Below, in pieces: positions 8,768 through 19,426 of a stretch of 20,142 nucleotides of DNA. Each line of letters begins with the position of its first letter. The stretch's first letter is position 1. The DNA is taken from assembly GCA_000969725.1 (NCBI GenBank), contig JXSR01S032387.1. The stretch is one strand, 5' to 3'. The stretch is from Ophiothrix spiculata. Lineage: Eukaryota; Echinodermata; Ophiuroidea; Amphilepidida; Ophiotrichidae. The notes beneath the pieces were generated by a model. That model was given only the letters and a program-made list of their open reading frames with translations. It did not search any database and was not told the origin of the DNA. The position numbers and the translations under genes were made by a program.

Positions 8768-10985
8768 TCACATATACGTGGGCTGCTCTGGCAAAATGAG
8801 AGGAAAGTCGCAAATGCACTTTTTTCATCGCAGATGTATGAAGCCGAAATGCACTAAATCCCATATGCATTACACAATTCACTCGTGCAACGTTATTAAA
8901 TACAAATGTGGACTTTACACTCTAGTGCAAGCAACCGTAACGAACGTTATATTGACTCATAACTAGAATACCCATGTCAATAAGACGCAATCAATTGTGA
9001 CTTCGTTTGCAAATGTGATCACGAATGTGGCTGCCTTCAGAAGCAATTTTTCTTTGGTGTTTAATGGTTTAAAATTGGTTAAACAAAGCATAGCATGCCA
9101 GTATTTCGTCTTAAGTAACACTAGTTTTCGCAATTATTACCAAGTAATAAAACTATGAAATTCAAAGTTGACACTTAAAGCAAATTTTCAGATAACAAAA
9201 TATATACCTCCTCAACGTTGTCCAATCACAACGATTGTCTGAATTGCACTGACCTTTAATTCACCCCGCTCTGTTATATAATACCATCGGACAATTTACT
9301 CGACCTATTTGCAAGTCTAATCCGCTGTAACATATAGTTTCGAATGTATTCCATTGATTTTGTGCAAGCAGATATTGTTGGAAGCAAAGAAAATACAACT
9401 CTCATCTCATATTTGTATACACAAATACTAGAGCTCTAATTCTTTAACACCATTCAAGACATTTATGTGCGGAGTATACTATTATGACAATTCGCTACAG
9501 TTTTTCTATGTCGCGTTTATGACCTTGTTTGTTTATGCAATTGACCCTGGCCTCATTACATTCAGCCTAATCAAACATAAAAACGCTCCAGTGATTTTTG
9601 AAATAAGAAAATCTTTAAAATGAATACTTCGGGTTTAAATCGATCATGAAGGTTCCTTGCATAAATGTAGATAAACTTATAGGCACTACCATGAAAAAAG
9701 GAGACACATAGTATGCTTAACAGGTTTTGTTTTGTATACAATATTTTAATATTTGGACAATTTGAATTGCAAAAGTTTTAAGTAAGTTTTGTTGCATAAT
9801 GAATCTTTCTGACTATTTGGGTCAAACAAATATTGTGGTTATATGTTGCAGATATTGAGTGAGTATTCATTTTTGTTCATACTATCATTTTCAAAATTAA
9901 AAAAAACCCCATGATATTTCAAATTATCAGAAATAAAAAGTGTCTTGAAAGGATATAAATTTTCAGTGTCAGCCTGAGACTCTTTAATTAAAATTTAATT
10001 GATTTGAATCAAATAATCAGTGTGTCCCAGAATGAAGTTATCAAGATTTCAATGCCTCATAATTCAAAAATTAAGTTATCCTAGACAAATTATGAAAGTT
10101 AGTGACAATCATAATGTCTTCACTTGCGTTGGTGCAAAAATGAAGAAAATCCATTTCTACTTTTCTAGAAGTGAGCGTTTGAAGCTCCAATGTAATTTAA
10201 ACACGTGAGAGGTTGTAAAAATCAAGTGATAATTCGCAGCTGAAGTATGTCATCTTTACCAACATTTCTGTTTTGGTTCGCATGTTGCTTCTCCTTGATG
10301 ATACCTTGGAGTCTTAGTAAAGGTTCAGCTGAATGTTAACTCAGCCGTTTTACCTTGGCGTCCAAACACTTGATACCATAAGCTAATTCCAAAGTTCAGC
10401 TTATGTGAGCTCTCATGGCAAAATATTTCATTCAGTGTTTTTGGGCAAAATCATTCGACCTCATTCAATTAAGTTAGGTGCATGAAGATCCGCTAGACAA
10501 AATCATTTCTTCTCAAGCCCTTATGAAAATCCTGTGAAGCACATACAGACAAACATAATAATTAAAAATATTGTGGCTGCCTTTTATTTATGAGGTATTG
10601 ACTTTACCACGCATTTATAACATTACATCTACTAAGCGATGTTTGTCTTTTTTAAAGACTATCCTTGTTAATAAATGGCATCTTAAGTAAAAATAGGTTG
10701 AAAAAGTCAAAATACGTTTTTTTTTGACATAAAACGCATTCAACCATGAATGGTTACCTATATCAAAGTTTCGAAGGTCAACTTTGCCGGAAAGTGCAAT
10801 TATTCATGGTTAATTGATTGCGTGTGGCTATGTACACTGTAATAATTAGTATCTTTTGAAAATGATTTGCAGCTAATTTTTATTGCAATTCTCTCAGAAC
10901 CAATGGTAAGAGTCAAATCAGATAAATAATGATTTTAAGACAAAATCCTTCGTTTTTCATCACCGTATGACCACCAGATCGTATT
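8768..10985. other. AT-rich intronic stretch, no recognisable gene
   Basis: The plus-strand frame 8691-8966 partly overlaps the antisense of the LINE and is not a gene. The frame at 10020-10208 has no recognisable content. A 31-bp phrase at 10641-10672 (GTTTGTCTTTTTTAAAGACT, then ATCCTTGTTAA) recurs at 14406-14436. Confidence 0.6.
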
Positions 10986-11097
10986 CTGTTGCCTTAGAGC
11001 GGCTGACTCTTGGGTTCCCGAAATGTTGTGTCGCCCCCTGTATGCTATGATCCATAGTCATATTTAACCCATGTGCCTGGGTTTATATAACCATGAT
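10986..11097 (+). mobile_element. tRNA-derived SINE remnant
   Basis: CCTTAGAGCGGCTGACTCTT followed by GGGTTCCCGAAATGTTGTG and TCGCCCC resembles the D-arm, anticodon arm and variable/T region of tRNA-related SINE heads, with the B box largely eroded. The following ~60 bp contains a small hairpin AACCCA-TGTGCC-TGGGTT, and the copy ends in a tetranucleotide tail (11098-11269), as is common for SINEs. Anticodon-position CTT hints at a tRNA-Lys-like origin. It is not a functional tRNA: the T-arm is incomplete and there is no acceptor stem. Confidence 0.55.
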
Positions 11098-11269
11098 TTA
11101 TCTATCTAACTATCTAACTATCTAACTATCTAACTATCTAACTATCTATCTAACTATCTAACTATCTACCTAACTATCTACCTAACTATCTACCTACCTA
11201 TCTACCTACCTACCTACCTACCTACCCATCTACCTACCACCCTACCTACCTACCTACCTACCTACCCTA
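11098..11269 (+). repeat. Compound microsatellite: (TATCTAAC)n grading into (CTAC)n
   Basis: The array starts as TATCTAAC units, passes through mixed CTAACTATCTAC units and ends as CTAC/CTAC repeats around 11205-11269. It directly follows the SINE remnant, so it is probably that element's expanded tail. The gradient suggests stepwise base substitution spread by slippage. Confidence 0.95.
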
Positions 11270-11299
11270 TTTTAGGGACTTGGGCTGAAATCCAAAATT

Positions 11300-11965
11300 T
11301 TATTCGGGGGTAAATCTTAACCCCACCCCTTCAAAAAACCCTTATTTTGATTTACGCACCACATGCGAAAATCGGCCCGATCGGCCATTTAATTAACAAA
11401 TACGATGCGTTTTAAGATGGCGCTCTTACATGTAATCCTGTGGAATATGAGTAGATAAAATTGGCCATATCTCTTAAGCGAGGCATAATTTAATCCGGAA
11501 CATATCTCGGAAACCTAATTTGCATAATTTATGCATAAAATGATTTAAATGGCATATTTTACAAACCGTGCACCCTACATTCATGAAATTTGGTGGGTAG
11601 GTACAGGTGAGGATAGAGCTGCGCTTGTACCAGCTGCAATTTGAGCGCAAAATATGCTAATTAAGTATCTAATTTGCATAAAATGTTGCTTATTTTTCAA
11701 CTTTGTCCGATTTCAAAGTTTAAGGTGTCAAATTATTCGTTATGGACCAGCGATCAAAAGTGTCAATGGTGACCCCATCGTCCGACCTTAAACTGGGGGG
11801 TCAAAGGTCAAAAGAAAGGTCAAATTTTCAACTTTGTCCGATTTCAAAGGTTTTGGTCAAAGGTCAAAAGAGAGGTCAAATTCTCAACTAAGTCCGATTA
11901 CAAAGGTGGAAGGCGGAGGCATCGTGATCGACACTCTGTGTCGAGAACCGCGTATTCTGGTTTTT
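11300..11965 (+). repeat. Non-coding interspersed repeat, module 1
   Basis: The module begins with GGTAAATCTTAACCCCACCC, has the head string GAAAATCGGCCCGATCGGCC followed by a TTAATTAAC block and TTTTAAGATGGCGCTCTTA, an AT-rich body with CTAATTTGCATAATTTATGC, a section of GGTCAAA-rich repeats and the tail GAGAACCGCGTATTCTGG. The same head and tail recur in module 2. No open frame, TIR or LTR is recognised, so its class is unknown. DR1-like motifs lie at 11798-11810 and 11854-11866. Confidence 0.8.
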
Positions 11966-12116
11966 GGTAAATGTTAACGCAACCCCTTCAAAATGTTAAT
12001 CCTATCCTATTTTGAATTGCGCGCCACATATCCGAAAATCGGCCCGATCGGCCGTTTAATTAACGAATTCGACACGTTTTAAGATGGCGCTCTTGGCGGT
12101 AAATATGTTCCTCTTA

Positions 12117-12480
12117 GACCAGCGATCAAAGGTGTCAATGGCGGCGCTGTCGTTTTACTCTTCCTTTGGGGTCAAAGGTCAACAGAAAGGATATAGGGAG
12201 GTCAAATTTTCAACTTCATCTGATTTCAAAGGTTAAGATGTCAAGTTGTTCGTCTGGGACCAGCGATCAAAAGTGTTGATGGTGACCCTGTCATTTGACA
12301 CTTCCTTGGGGGTCAAAGGTCAACAGAAAGGATATAGGGAGGTCAAATTTTCAACTTCATCCGATTTGAAAGGTTAAGATGTCAAATTGTTTGTCTTGCA
12401 CCAACGATCAAAAGTGTTAATGGTAACCCCGATCATCTGACCTTTCCTTGGGGTCAAAGGTCAAATTCTCAACTTAGTCT
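12117..12480 (+). repeat. 141-bp-period tandem array (about 2.6 copies)
   Basis: Units start with GACCAGCGATCAAA-like sequence at 12117, 12258 and 12399 (exactly 141 bp apart). Each continues with a GTGTCAATGGTGACC-like string, GGGGTCAAAGGTCA, AGAAAGGATATAGGGAGGTC and TTTTCAACTTCATCCGATTT. The third unit is shortened. A related but rearranged unit starts at 11745 in module 1. Confidence 0.92.
12169..12463 (+). promoter_or_regulatory. Three perfect DR1-type nuclear-receptor motifs in phase with the 141-bp array
   Basis: GGGTCAAAGGTCA occurs at 12169-12181, 12310-12322 and 12451-12463, spaced exactly 141 bp apart. One more is at 11798-11810 and a TGGTCAAAGGTCA at 11854-11866. A direct repeat of the RGGTCA half-site with a one-base spacer is the known binding pattern for HNF4, RXR homodimers, COUP-TF and PPAR/RXR. 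Matching the motif does not show occupancy; it could simply be inherited repeat sequence. Confidence 0.5.
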
Positions 12481-12536
12481 GTTTACAAAGGTGGAAGGGA
12501 ACCGCGCTGCCCGAGAACCACGTATTCTAGTTCTTG

Positions 12537-15189
12537 TTGTCATTTTCTATAGGCCCTATTTAAAACAAAACAATGTTCAAAAATGCTTCTTTGAAGTCAA
12601 TTTTTTTTTGCTAACTGGCTTTCATGCATGGGTTACTGAGCCGATGGCTCTCTGGTTCAATAATATTATTATACACAGATACAATTTTCACGTAGGGCTG
12701 TAATCTACATCTAATAATAGGCAGTAGACTAAGTGTCCCAGGACTTTTTACTGATATAGCTATAATCAGGAGTTTTAAAGAACAGTTGGTGAACAAATGA
12801 CTTTCAGATACCAATTTTGATGAGAAAATAGATAGTGTTATTTGTTTGTCTTTTTCTCACGTAGTGAGTATGAGGCTACTTTGCAAAATAACTCATACCC
12901 ATGGCTATGAGTACTCTTGCACAGTCAAAATCAATTACATCAATAACTTTACACTGTGTACAGAGTCCAGGTGAAGTCACATGGTCAACTCTTTCCTCCC
13001 TACAAGTGAACACAACTATACAAAGGTTACTCAGTGAATATTGTGCATAACTATGTTTGGTTAAAGAGACCATGCATTATAGCTCAACTAACAAAGAAGC
13101 ATTCTCATTGGTCATAAATGTGAACTCTTCAAGATATGAACAACCAGTTTTTTACAGAATCATTTGACATATATCTATTAAAAATTACACAATCTTGTTC
13201 TTGTTTTATTTTGCAGTTGTTGTTTAGGTAGATTCATGTTCATTTAGAATGAAAAATGATAGGACTATACTTTTATTCGGTGTAGGAATCTACTTGAGTA
13301 ATAAATGCCTCTTCACAATTGTCCATGATATGACATCACTGGGCAGGTTATTCATTTAGAAAGTTTGCTGACCTTAACATGTGTGTACAAATACCCTGTG
13401 CAAATAAACTGTTATTCTACTCTGTTGTCACTTAGCACCTATTAAATAATTTAATCTATTAAACCAACGTTCTGAAATTGTGTAATGAAAAGTTCAATAT
13501 GATGAGTAGGTCTACTGATATGGATGTGTGTTGGTTTCACTATGGACCTTGAATGTGAATTTAAATAATTTATTTAAATGTTATTTGGAACTATAACCGT
13601 ATCTATGAGAGGGTTTATATCATGTAACACACTGGCTTTCACTGAAACATATTTATTGGAAAACGTGGACCATTTTATCAACCACTCGCGAATATGCGCC
13701 GCGCGCTATTTGCTCTCTTAAACAAAATCCCCGGAAAAAATCTTGACTTATCCAGAACATTTCAAGTTTAGGCTCATCTCGCCAGTATGCAATTCTCAAG
13801 TCATTATACTGATTTCTTATAAGCTTTTGGTCAAAACAAATTTGTAGAACTATACAATTATACCAAAAATGTGTTGTATTAAAATAGCCTATGTCATGAA
13901 ATTTTATACATTATCTTGGCTCCTAAAATTACTGGATAGGCCTTCACTAGTATTTGCATTATATATTTATACAAAAAAGGAATCTTTTGTCATGGAATAT
14001 TAAATTTACAAAGTGCAAAATGATGAATAGATTTTCGTCAAGATATTTCAATTGAAATGTGGAGAATATAGTTTAACATTCCACTACATGTTATGCGTTC
14101 AGCTTTCTAACATACAGATTTCAACAATAACCTCATTTTGTTTTAGATAGTAGTTAAAAGTCTGGTTGATATACGGTCGTTTGTTAGAAAACAACTGAAA
14201 ACTAAGATCGATAACTTCACGAACTTGAAATGTGAAATCTTTTAAATAAATAGATTATGTCAGCGAAAACATATTTTTAATGTTTGCACACCGGCTATTA
14301 CTTCTAAATGAGCTTCCTCAAACAAGAGTTCATGAGCTGAGGTATGGTAACAACAGCCGGAACCTTTTTTTTTTTTAATGAGAACTTGACACCTGGTTGA
14401 CGTGAGTTTGTCCTTTTTAAGGACTATTCTTGTTAAACTATATGTTTGCTATAAAATCATGTACAGAATATTTGTGGGGTAAGTGGCTAATATTGAATCA
14501 ATTAGCATCAGTAGGCAGAAGTTCAGATCTACTTTGGGCGGATAAGGGGTTTAATCTCCTTACATCAGTATTAATATACTGATTACATTTGGTGATTTCT
14601 TTTTTCGAATACAGGCCATCCCATCACCTCACCTCTACCTTTACTGCCTCTTCCTTTTCTTAACATGAAATAATAACACTTACTGCAGAGAAAGAATAAG
14701 AGTATAATGTATAGGAAAACATTATTTACAATTTTCTGTTTTCCCGAGACAAAATAGTACTGCTTATTCAACTTCGTCTAAGATTCTTTGAGTTGTGTTC
14801 TCATTGTTCCTGCTAGGGGCTCGAGGCCGGCTGTGCAATTATAGGTAATCTTCGTCTAATCATGAAAAAACCCATAAAAGAATCAATATTCAAAAGTTGT
14901 AATTCAAAGGGCAATGCCACGTTGTTTGTATTATTTGACATTTATGAAGATACTCAGAAAATATTCATAGACGCTGCAAACTTAAAAAAGTCTTATTCGT
15001 ATACTTCACTCTAATTTGCACATAGACGAAAGATTCCGACTGTTTCAAGAAAGTAACAAGCAGTATATTAAGACCTACGGCTGTTACTGATGATAAGAAT
15101 GCAAAATAAATGTTACCTGGGATATTGGTATACAGATTACCTAAAACAATACATCGTAATATACAATGGGCAAATCTTGTAGAGGACGT
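12537..15189. other. AT-rich intronic stretch without genes; one dispersed-repeat copy
   Basis: Copy C of the dispersed family lies at about 12688-12832 (CACGTAGGGCTGTAATCTAC, ATCTAATAATAGGCAG, AGACTAAGTGTCCCAGGACT, AATCAGGAGTTTTAAAGAAC). An AT-rich palindrome ATTTAAATAATTTATTTAAAT lies near 13560. Short frames (12491-12703, 12611-12814 -, 12876-13073 -, 14583-14771 -) show no recognisable proteins. Confidence 0.55.
12688..12832 (+). repeat. Dispersed intronic repeat family, copy C
   Basis: It aligns by eye with 16151-16310 over CACSTAKGGCT, ATCTAATAAT, AGACTAAGTKTCCCARGACT and the CAGTTG..GAA.AAATG..TTACAGATA block. It is non-coding. Confidence 0.6.
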
Positions 15190-15585
15190 GAGAGAGTAAT
15201 TAGTTTTTAGCTTGGTAAGAAGTTATTTTAAGTTTGTTTGTGAAATTTCTCTTTTAATAATTAAAGTGATAAAGTGATGTGAAAATGTTTCTACAGAATA
15301 TTAAGAAATCTACTTCAGTAAAATGATAATAATAGTAATTTCAAACACACGTACAAATCTAAGAAAGATTATTATAACAAACAAATCTTAAAGTACACTT
15401 TGGAGAGTGGGTGGTTTTTAGCTTGGTTCATGTTTGTGTTTTCTATTGATAACTGGGTTCCAGGCAAGCCGCTCAGGTGATAAATGAAAAAGGTAATAAA
15501 GTAATAAAGTGATATGAATGAAGTTGGATAGAATATATAAAACTCTACTTGACTAAAATTACAACCTCTTGTAGTTTCAAAATTG
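15190..15585 (+). repeat. Diverged direct duplication (~150-170 bp units)
   Basis: Unit 1 (about 15196-15345) and unit 2 (about 15409-15582) share TTTTTAGCTTGGT, an AAGTRATAAAGTGATRTGAA block, ACTTSASTAAAAT and TAGTTTCAAA in the same order. A third relative of the 5' part lies at 17016-17080 (AGGAGGTTTTAAGACAACTT, TTCTCTTTTAACTTTAAT). No coding sense is seen. Confidence 0.55.
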
Positions 15586-15820
15586 AAATCTCTTGTGTTT
15601 TGTATCAAAAGAAATGCATTCTTAAACTAATGGTACTTCGACTATGATTACTAGCTTACTACACAACAGAAGAGGGTGGCTGCGTAATAAATTGCCTGTT
15701 TACCCAGACTGTTTACTCAGATTTGATTCGTATTCATCCGTGGTATCGCCCGTATATTTCAATGCGTAAATAACAAGAGAAGTAGTTCTTAAAACATTCA
15801 GAATAACTTTTTAGTTTTCT

Positions 15821-15840
15821 GGGGTTGAAGTTCCAACCCC
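15821..15840. repeat. Small perfect hairpin
   Basis: GGGGTTG-AAGTTC-CAACCCC has a perfect 7-bp stem and a 6-base loop. It sits in a 545-bp stretch (15586-16130) with no other recognisable feature. On its own it could be chance or part of an unrecognised repeat. Confidence 0.7.
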
Positions 15841-16130
15841 AACAGTTTTGGAATCTGCATATGTTTATACACTCATTAAGGGCATAAAATGAAATTTTTG
15901 AACGTTAGTTAAAATTCAAGTTTTTTGAATGAGAGTTTCAAAATCTCATGACGTCATGTCCTACCCCCCTGCTTACACAACAAGGAAAACATTTCTAAAT
16001 AAAAACAAGAACGTTATTTATGTGCATTTATTTAATATTCAGTGATGGTAATCGGAATAATGGCATCTTGTTATACATTCTTCCTTATTTGTCCTTCCGT
16101 GAAAAGGTAAGGAAGGGTAAGGTGTGCAAA

Positions 16131-16310
16131 GACAATGCAAATAATAAAGCTTTCACCTATGGCTAAAATTTAGATCTAATAATGTGAGACAGGTGAAAGA
16201 CTAAGTTTCCCAAGACTTCTGTTTGATGAGGTTACTTTAAGGATTTTTTGCATAGGAAAGGAAAAGCACAGTTGAATAAGAAATGCCTTACAGATGGCAG
16301 TTATCTTACA
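16131..16310 (+). repeat. Dispersed intronic repeat family, copy D
   Basis: The blocks GACAATGCAAATAATAAAGC, TTTCACCTATGGCTAAAATT, AGATCTAATAATGTGAGACA and AGCACAGTTGAATAAGAAAT, CCTTACAGATGGCAG follow the same order as copies A (5711-5880) and C (12688-12832). This is the most complete copy. Confidence 0.62.
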
Positions 16311-17015
16311 TTCAATACACGGGTTAATGTATGTAATGTTTGGAAATAAATTCATGAACAGAACATTTGTGGAAAGTCCTAAAATATTTGGCTAGCGGAA
16401 TAAACACGAAACTCTAATTAAGTCTTGATTCATCTGACATTGATAGGTATCAATTATATTATTCTCTACTCAGGTGTGACTAAGGCGTCAAATTGGAATG
16501 TAGTTCTTCAATGGTAAAGAAGTTCAAAGGATAGATGTGAAAGAAATTTTGGAAAAGGCTTGGAAAAGGCCCTATGACAGGCCGCTTCGTCAAAAACGAA
16601 ACTAAGTGTTTTATTAAAGACGCGCACTAATTAAATGAGATGTTTGCTCGTCACCCCGAAGTAAACGCTAAGCTGTATAAGCATTTAAACGTTTCTGCTT
16701 GATATTCATATAAGGATGTCTATGATTACAATTCCTAGGATGATGCATGGTATGCTTTTATTTCCAAAGAATCACAGAAAACAGTCGCTGCACGCAAATT
16801 AAACCGAAGTTCATTTCCATTTATTTCATTTACATGATTATGACTGTTTTTTGAAATTTCGACTGCTAAGTTAACAAGCAAGATGTTTTAATTTGTTGCT
16901 TAAAAAGTGCGGTTGTTAATGGAAACGCACAAAAGTAACCTCAGTGTTTGCGCCCTGTATTCAACATAAGTCAACAAACATTGAAATATATAAGTCAAAT
17001 CTAGAAGACTTTAGA
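16311..17015. other. AT-rich intronic stretch, nothing recognised
   Basis: The only notable string is TTGAAATTTCGACTGCTAA at about 16853, which resembles TTGAAATTTCGACTACTAA just inside the left terminus of the 6126-7090 element. It may be a small relic of the same family. Confidence 0.45.
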
Positions 17016-17235
17016 GGGTAGGAGGTTTTAAGACAACTTTAAGTATGTTTCCAGATTTTCTCTTTTAACTTTAATATTTTTTAGGAAAAAAGATTCGAAT
17101 TTGATATTCAAAGCCGGTAAATCAGATGATACCGCGGGCGATTCATTTGTAATTCATGTTCTTAGCTGACATTCCAAAGAATTTTCACGTCGACACTGCA
17201 AACATTTCCTACGGTTTCACCTACGGCTCCATGCT
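17016..17235 (+). repeat. Dispersed intronic repeat family, copy G (partial)
   Basis: The 5' part resembles the unit at 15196 and the 3' part (GACACTGCAAACATTTCCTA, GGTTTCACCTACGGCTCCAT) resembles copy A at 5714-5755. This suggests that the 15190-type and 5711-type blocks are parts of one longer repeat unit. Confidence 0.45.
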
Positions 17236-19118
17236 TGTTCATATTGATACAGATGGGGTCTAACAACTACATACAAGACCCACTCTCAAAAAAAAAAAAA
17301 AAAGAACGGAAAGTTGTGCATTTCAAGTTATAGTTTAAAAGCATATCTGAATTTTTCGTATTCTCAGCTTTGAGATTATATAGAATAAGTTTCATATTTC
17401 CATTGGGAGTCAAAAACCCAAATCGGTTCAAGGAAAATCAAATAGCAGAAATTCGACTTAAAAGTTGAAGAAATACAATGATTATAATAGTAAACATTAG
17501 TAAACAATTAACTTCATCGTTTCCAAGTATACAAACGTTTTAGATATTGTTAATTATATGAATGCGATTTGCATTTCGCTTCCCATCCCAATCGTGCTTC
17601 AGAGTCACAGAGAGTAGCTTTAAAGGGTCTAGCCTAGATTCCACTTAGAATTAGAAACTTATGGAAATGCTGTAAATATAAAGCTTAAAAGTGTAGTAAT
17701 AAAAAAGTACAAAAATTTACACAGAAATGGCTCAAATTGAGAGATAACTAATTTGCAATATATCATTCTTTGATGATGGTGTGACTATCTTGTGTTTTCT
17801 GAATCCTAAATTTGTACCTCAGATCTGGATTTACAAGATAAAAAATCAAACAAAGCTCTTAGAGATAATTTAATACGTATTAAAAAGAGAAAACATTTCA
17901 TCAAAAATAATTTGTTTACCCATCACATGTGTAGAAACAAATTCTTTTTAAATTTTGAAACTAGAAACACTGTTTTCACATCTTTTTCTTTTCACGGGTG
18001 AAAACAATTAAAGCAGGTAAAGAATTGTAATTTTCCCAAGATTCGTCAAAATCATGGAAAACTACTTGTAGGTTATATTACTATAAACAATACATTACAT
18101 GTTCTACCGATTCATGTAAAAAATATGTGAGTAAAAAATTAGTGGGAAGAATCTAGGCCAGTCCCTTTAAATATGACATGGTATTATTATATATCAGCTT
18201 TTTTGCAGATAGTGATCAGTCCATCGTATACTTAGTACTTTATACTAAACATTGTGGGAATAAAATTGCATAAATATTATATTTCTCACAGCAGTGTAAG
18301 AACGATGGAGGCGTATAAAGTAATGAAAAACAGGAAAATATTTACAAACAGGAAATCGGTTTTGATGGGTATCGAAATCCCAATTTGTCGTAGGATTTAT
18401 CTGTTGTTAGGTAACTATATGTCAGCTGTATATATAATTTTGACACCAGGCGTAAATGATATCCCCTAAGCAAAAAGGTCATGTTTCGGAAGAATTTAAA
18501 ATTGAAAAAAACCCACCATGAAGAATAATGATATCTTAATCTTGAATACCTAATACAGAAACTTGTAAACACTGTAAAATGTTTGATTACATAATTGACC
18601 GACTAAATGATTAGCCATGTTCAAATTATCTTTAGGTAATGGACTACCTTAAAAAGGTTGAATTGCGTCATTTTGGCTTTAAAAATATTTATGTAGAGGG
18701 CAATTTTAGCTTTTAAATGGTCTTTGTTTCACCAAAATCGGAGCTTCTGTTCCAAAGTTATGGCATTTTTTCTGTTGCGGAAAAATATTTTATTTAGTTT
18801 TTTATTGTTTTTCAGCCGGTGATATTTGTTATGTATTTTTTTTCACGTAGCGTTATCTAATATTTTTGCTTCAAAAATTCATAATTTGAAAACGGAGTGA
18901 CCTCTGATTGTAGTTTTTTCACCTAATGCTTTGATAATTCAAATGGTTTCTTCTGTTCTATGTTAGAATAATTAAATGGCACCTAATTTGCATAATTATA
19001 TCAAAACAGTGTTTCTAGACTTTATCAGTGTCTTTCCGAGCAGGTCATGCTCAAGATCACCAAACTAAATCGTAAGAATCAAAAATCAATAACTGTGTGG
19101 GTGCCACTATGTTGTTAA
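17236..19118. other. AT-rich intronic stretch, no gene
   Basis: It contains a 15-base A run at 17289-17303 and, from about 18640 to 19030, a T-rich segment whose CACCTAATTTGCATAATTAT string resembles part of module 1 near 11515, possibly a relative of that repeat. The overlapping frames at 18254-18469 (+) and 18342-18572 (-) are not recognisable proteins. Confidence 0.5.
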
Positions 19119-19296
19119 AGACATCCAGGAAGACAAAGAACAAGATGTAGAGAAGAAATAACAAAATGGCTAGATGTATCCTGGATGAGGAAAGCACAAT
19201 TCAGGTCATTGGGTGCTACATAGAGCCTTCACGCTGCCAACGGCTAATGATGATGATGATGATGACGACGACGACGACGACGACGATAATGATGAT
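19119..19296 (+). mobile_element. 5'-truncated LINE 3' end with (GAT)n(GAC)n tail
   Basis: The plus-strand translation from 19119 reads RHPGRQRTRCREEITKWLD then VSWMRKAQFRSL before a stop. This is the familiar GRPRTRWRDEI...W.RKAQDR..W ending found after the reverse transcriptase in many LINE proteins. The usual Trp after RTR is replaced by Cys (TGT) here, and a stop lies directly upstream in frame (19116-19118). The element ends in GAT repeats (19247-19263) turning into GAC repeats (19264-19286), matching the simple-repeat tails these LINEs carry. The clade is not resolved. It is inactive. Confidence 0.82.
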
Positions 19297-19426
19297 TAAT
19301 TAAGAATAATTTAAATAATGTGTATGCTAAGAGCAAAGTAGTTATTATAATACACCTCATGGCCGCTCATGAACTACTTCATAGTTTGTAGTTTTTACAA
19401 CTTTCCCTACAACCTCAACCCCAGAG

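Larger units (their letters stand above)
11966..12536 (+). repeat. Non-coding interspersed repeat, module 2 (tandem duplicate)
   Basis: This repeats the head (GGTAAATGTTAACGCAACCC, GAAAATCGGCCCGATCGGCC, TTTTAAGATGGCGCTCTTG) and the tail (TTACAAAGGTGGAAGG...GAGAACCACGTATTCTAG) of module 1. It lacks the ~250-bp AT-rich central body and instead carries a 141-bp tandem array (12117-12480). Confidence 0.8.

Noticed and set aside
8691-8966. 91-residue plus-strand open frame with several Cys/His
   Set aside because: It partly overlaps the antisense of the LINE reverse-transcriptase fragment and has no spaced zinc-finger pattern.
11098-11269. Tetranucleotide array considered as a CRISPR-like or satellite array
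   Set aside because: Units of 4-8 bp without spacers; it is a compound microsatellite tail of a SINE remnant.
14406-14425. GTCCTTTTTAAGGAC stem as a histone mRNA 3' stem-loop
   Set aside because: The stem composition and loop do not match the histone consensus, and no histone coding sequence is nearby.
18254-18572. Overlapping open frames on both strands
   Set aside because: Random composition, no domain resemblance, and located within AT-rich intron sequence.
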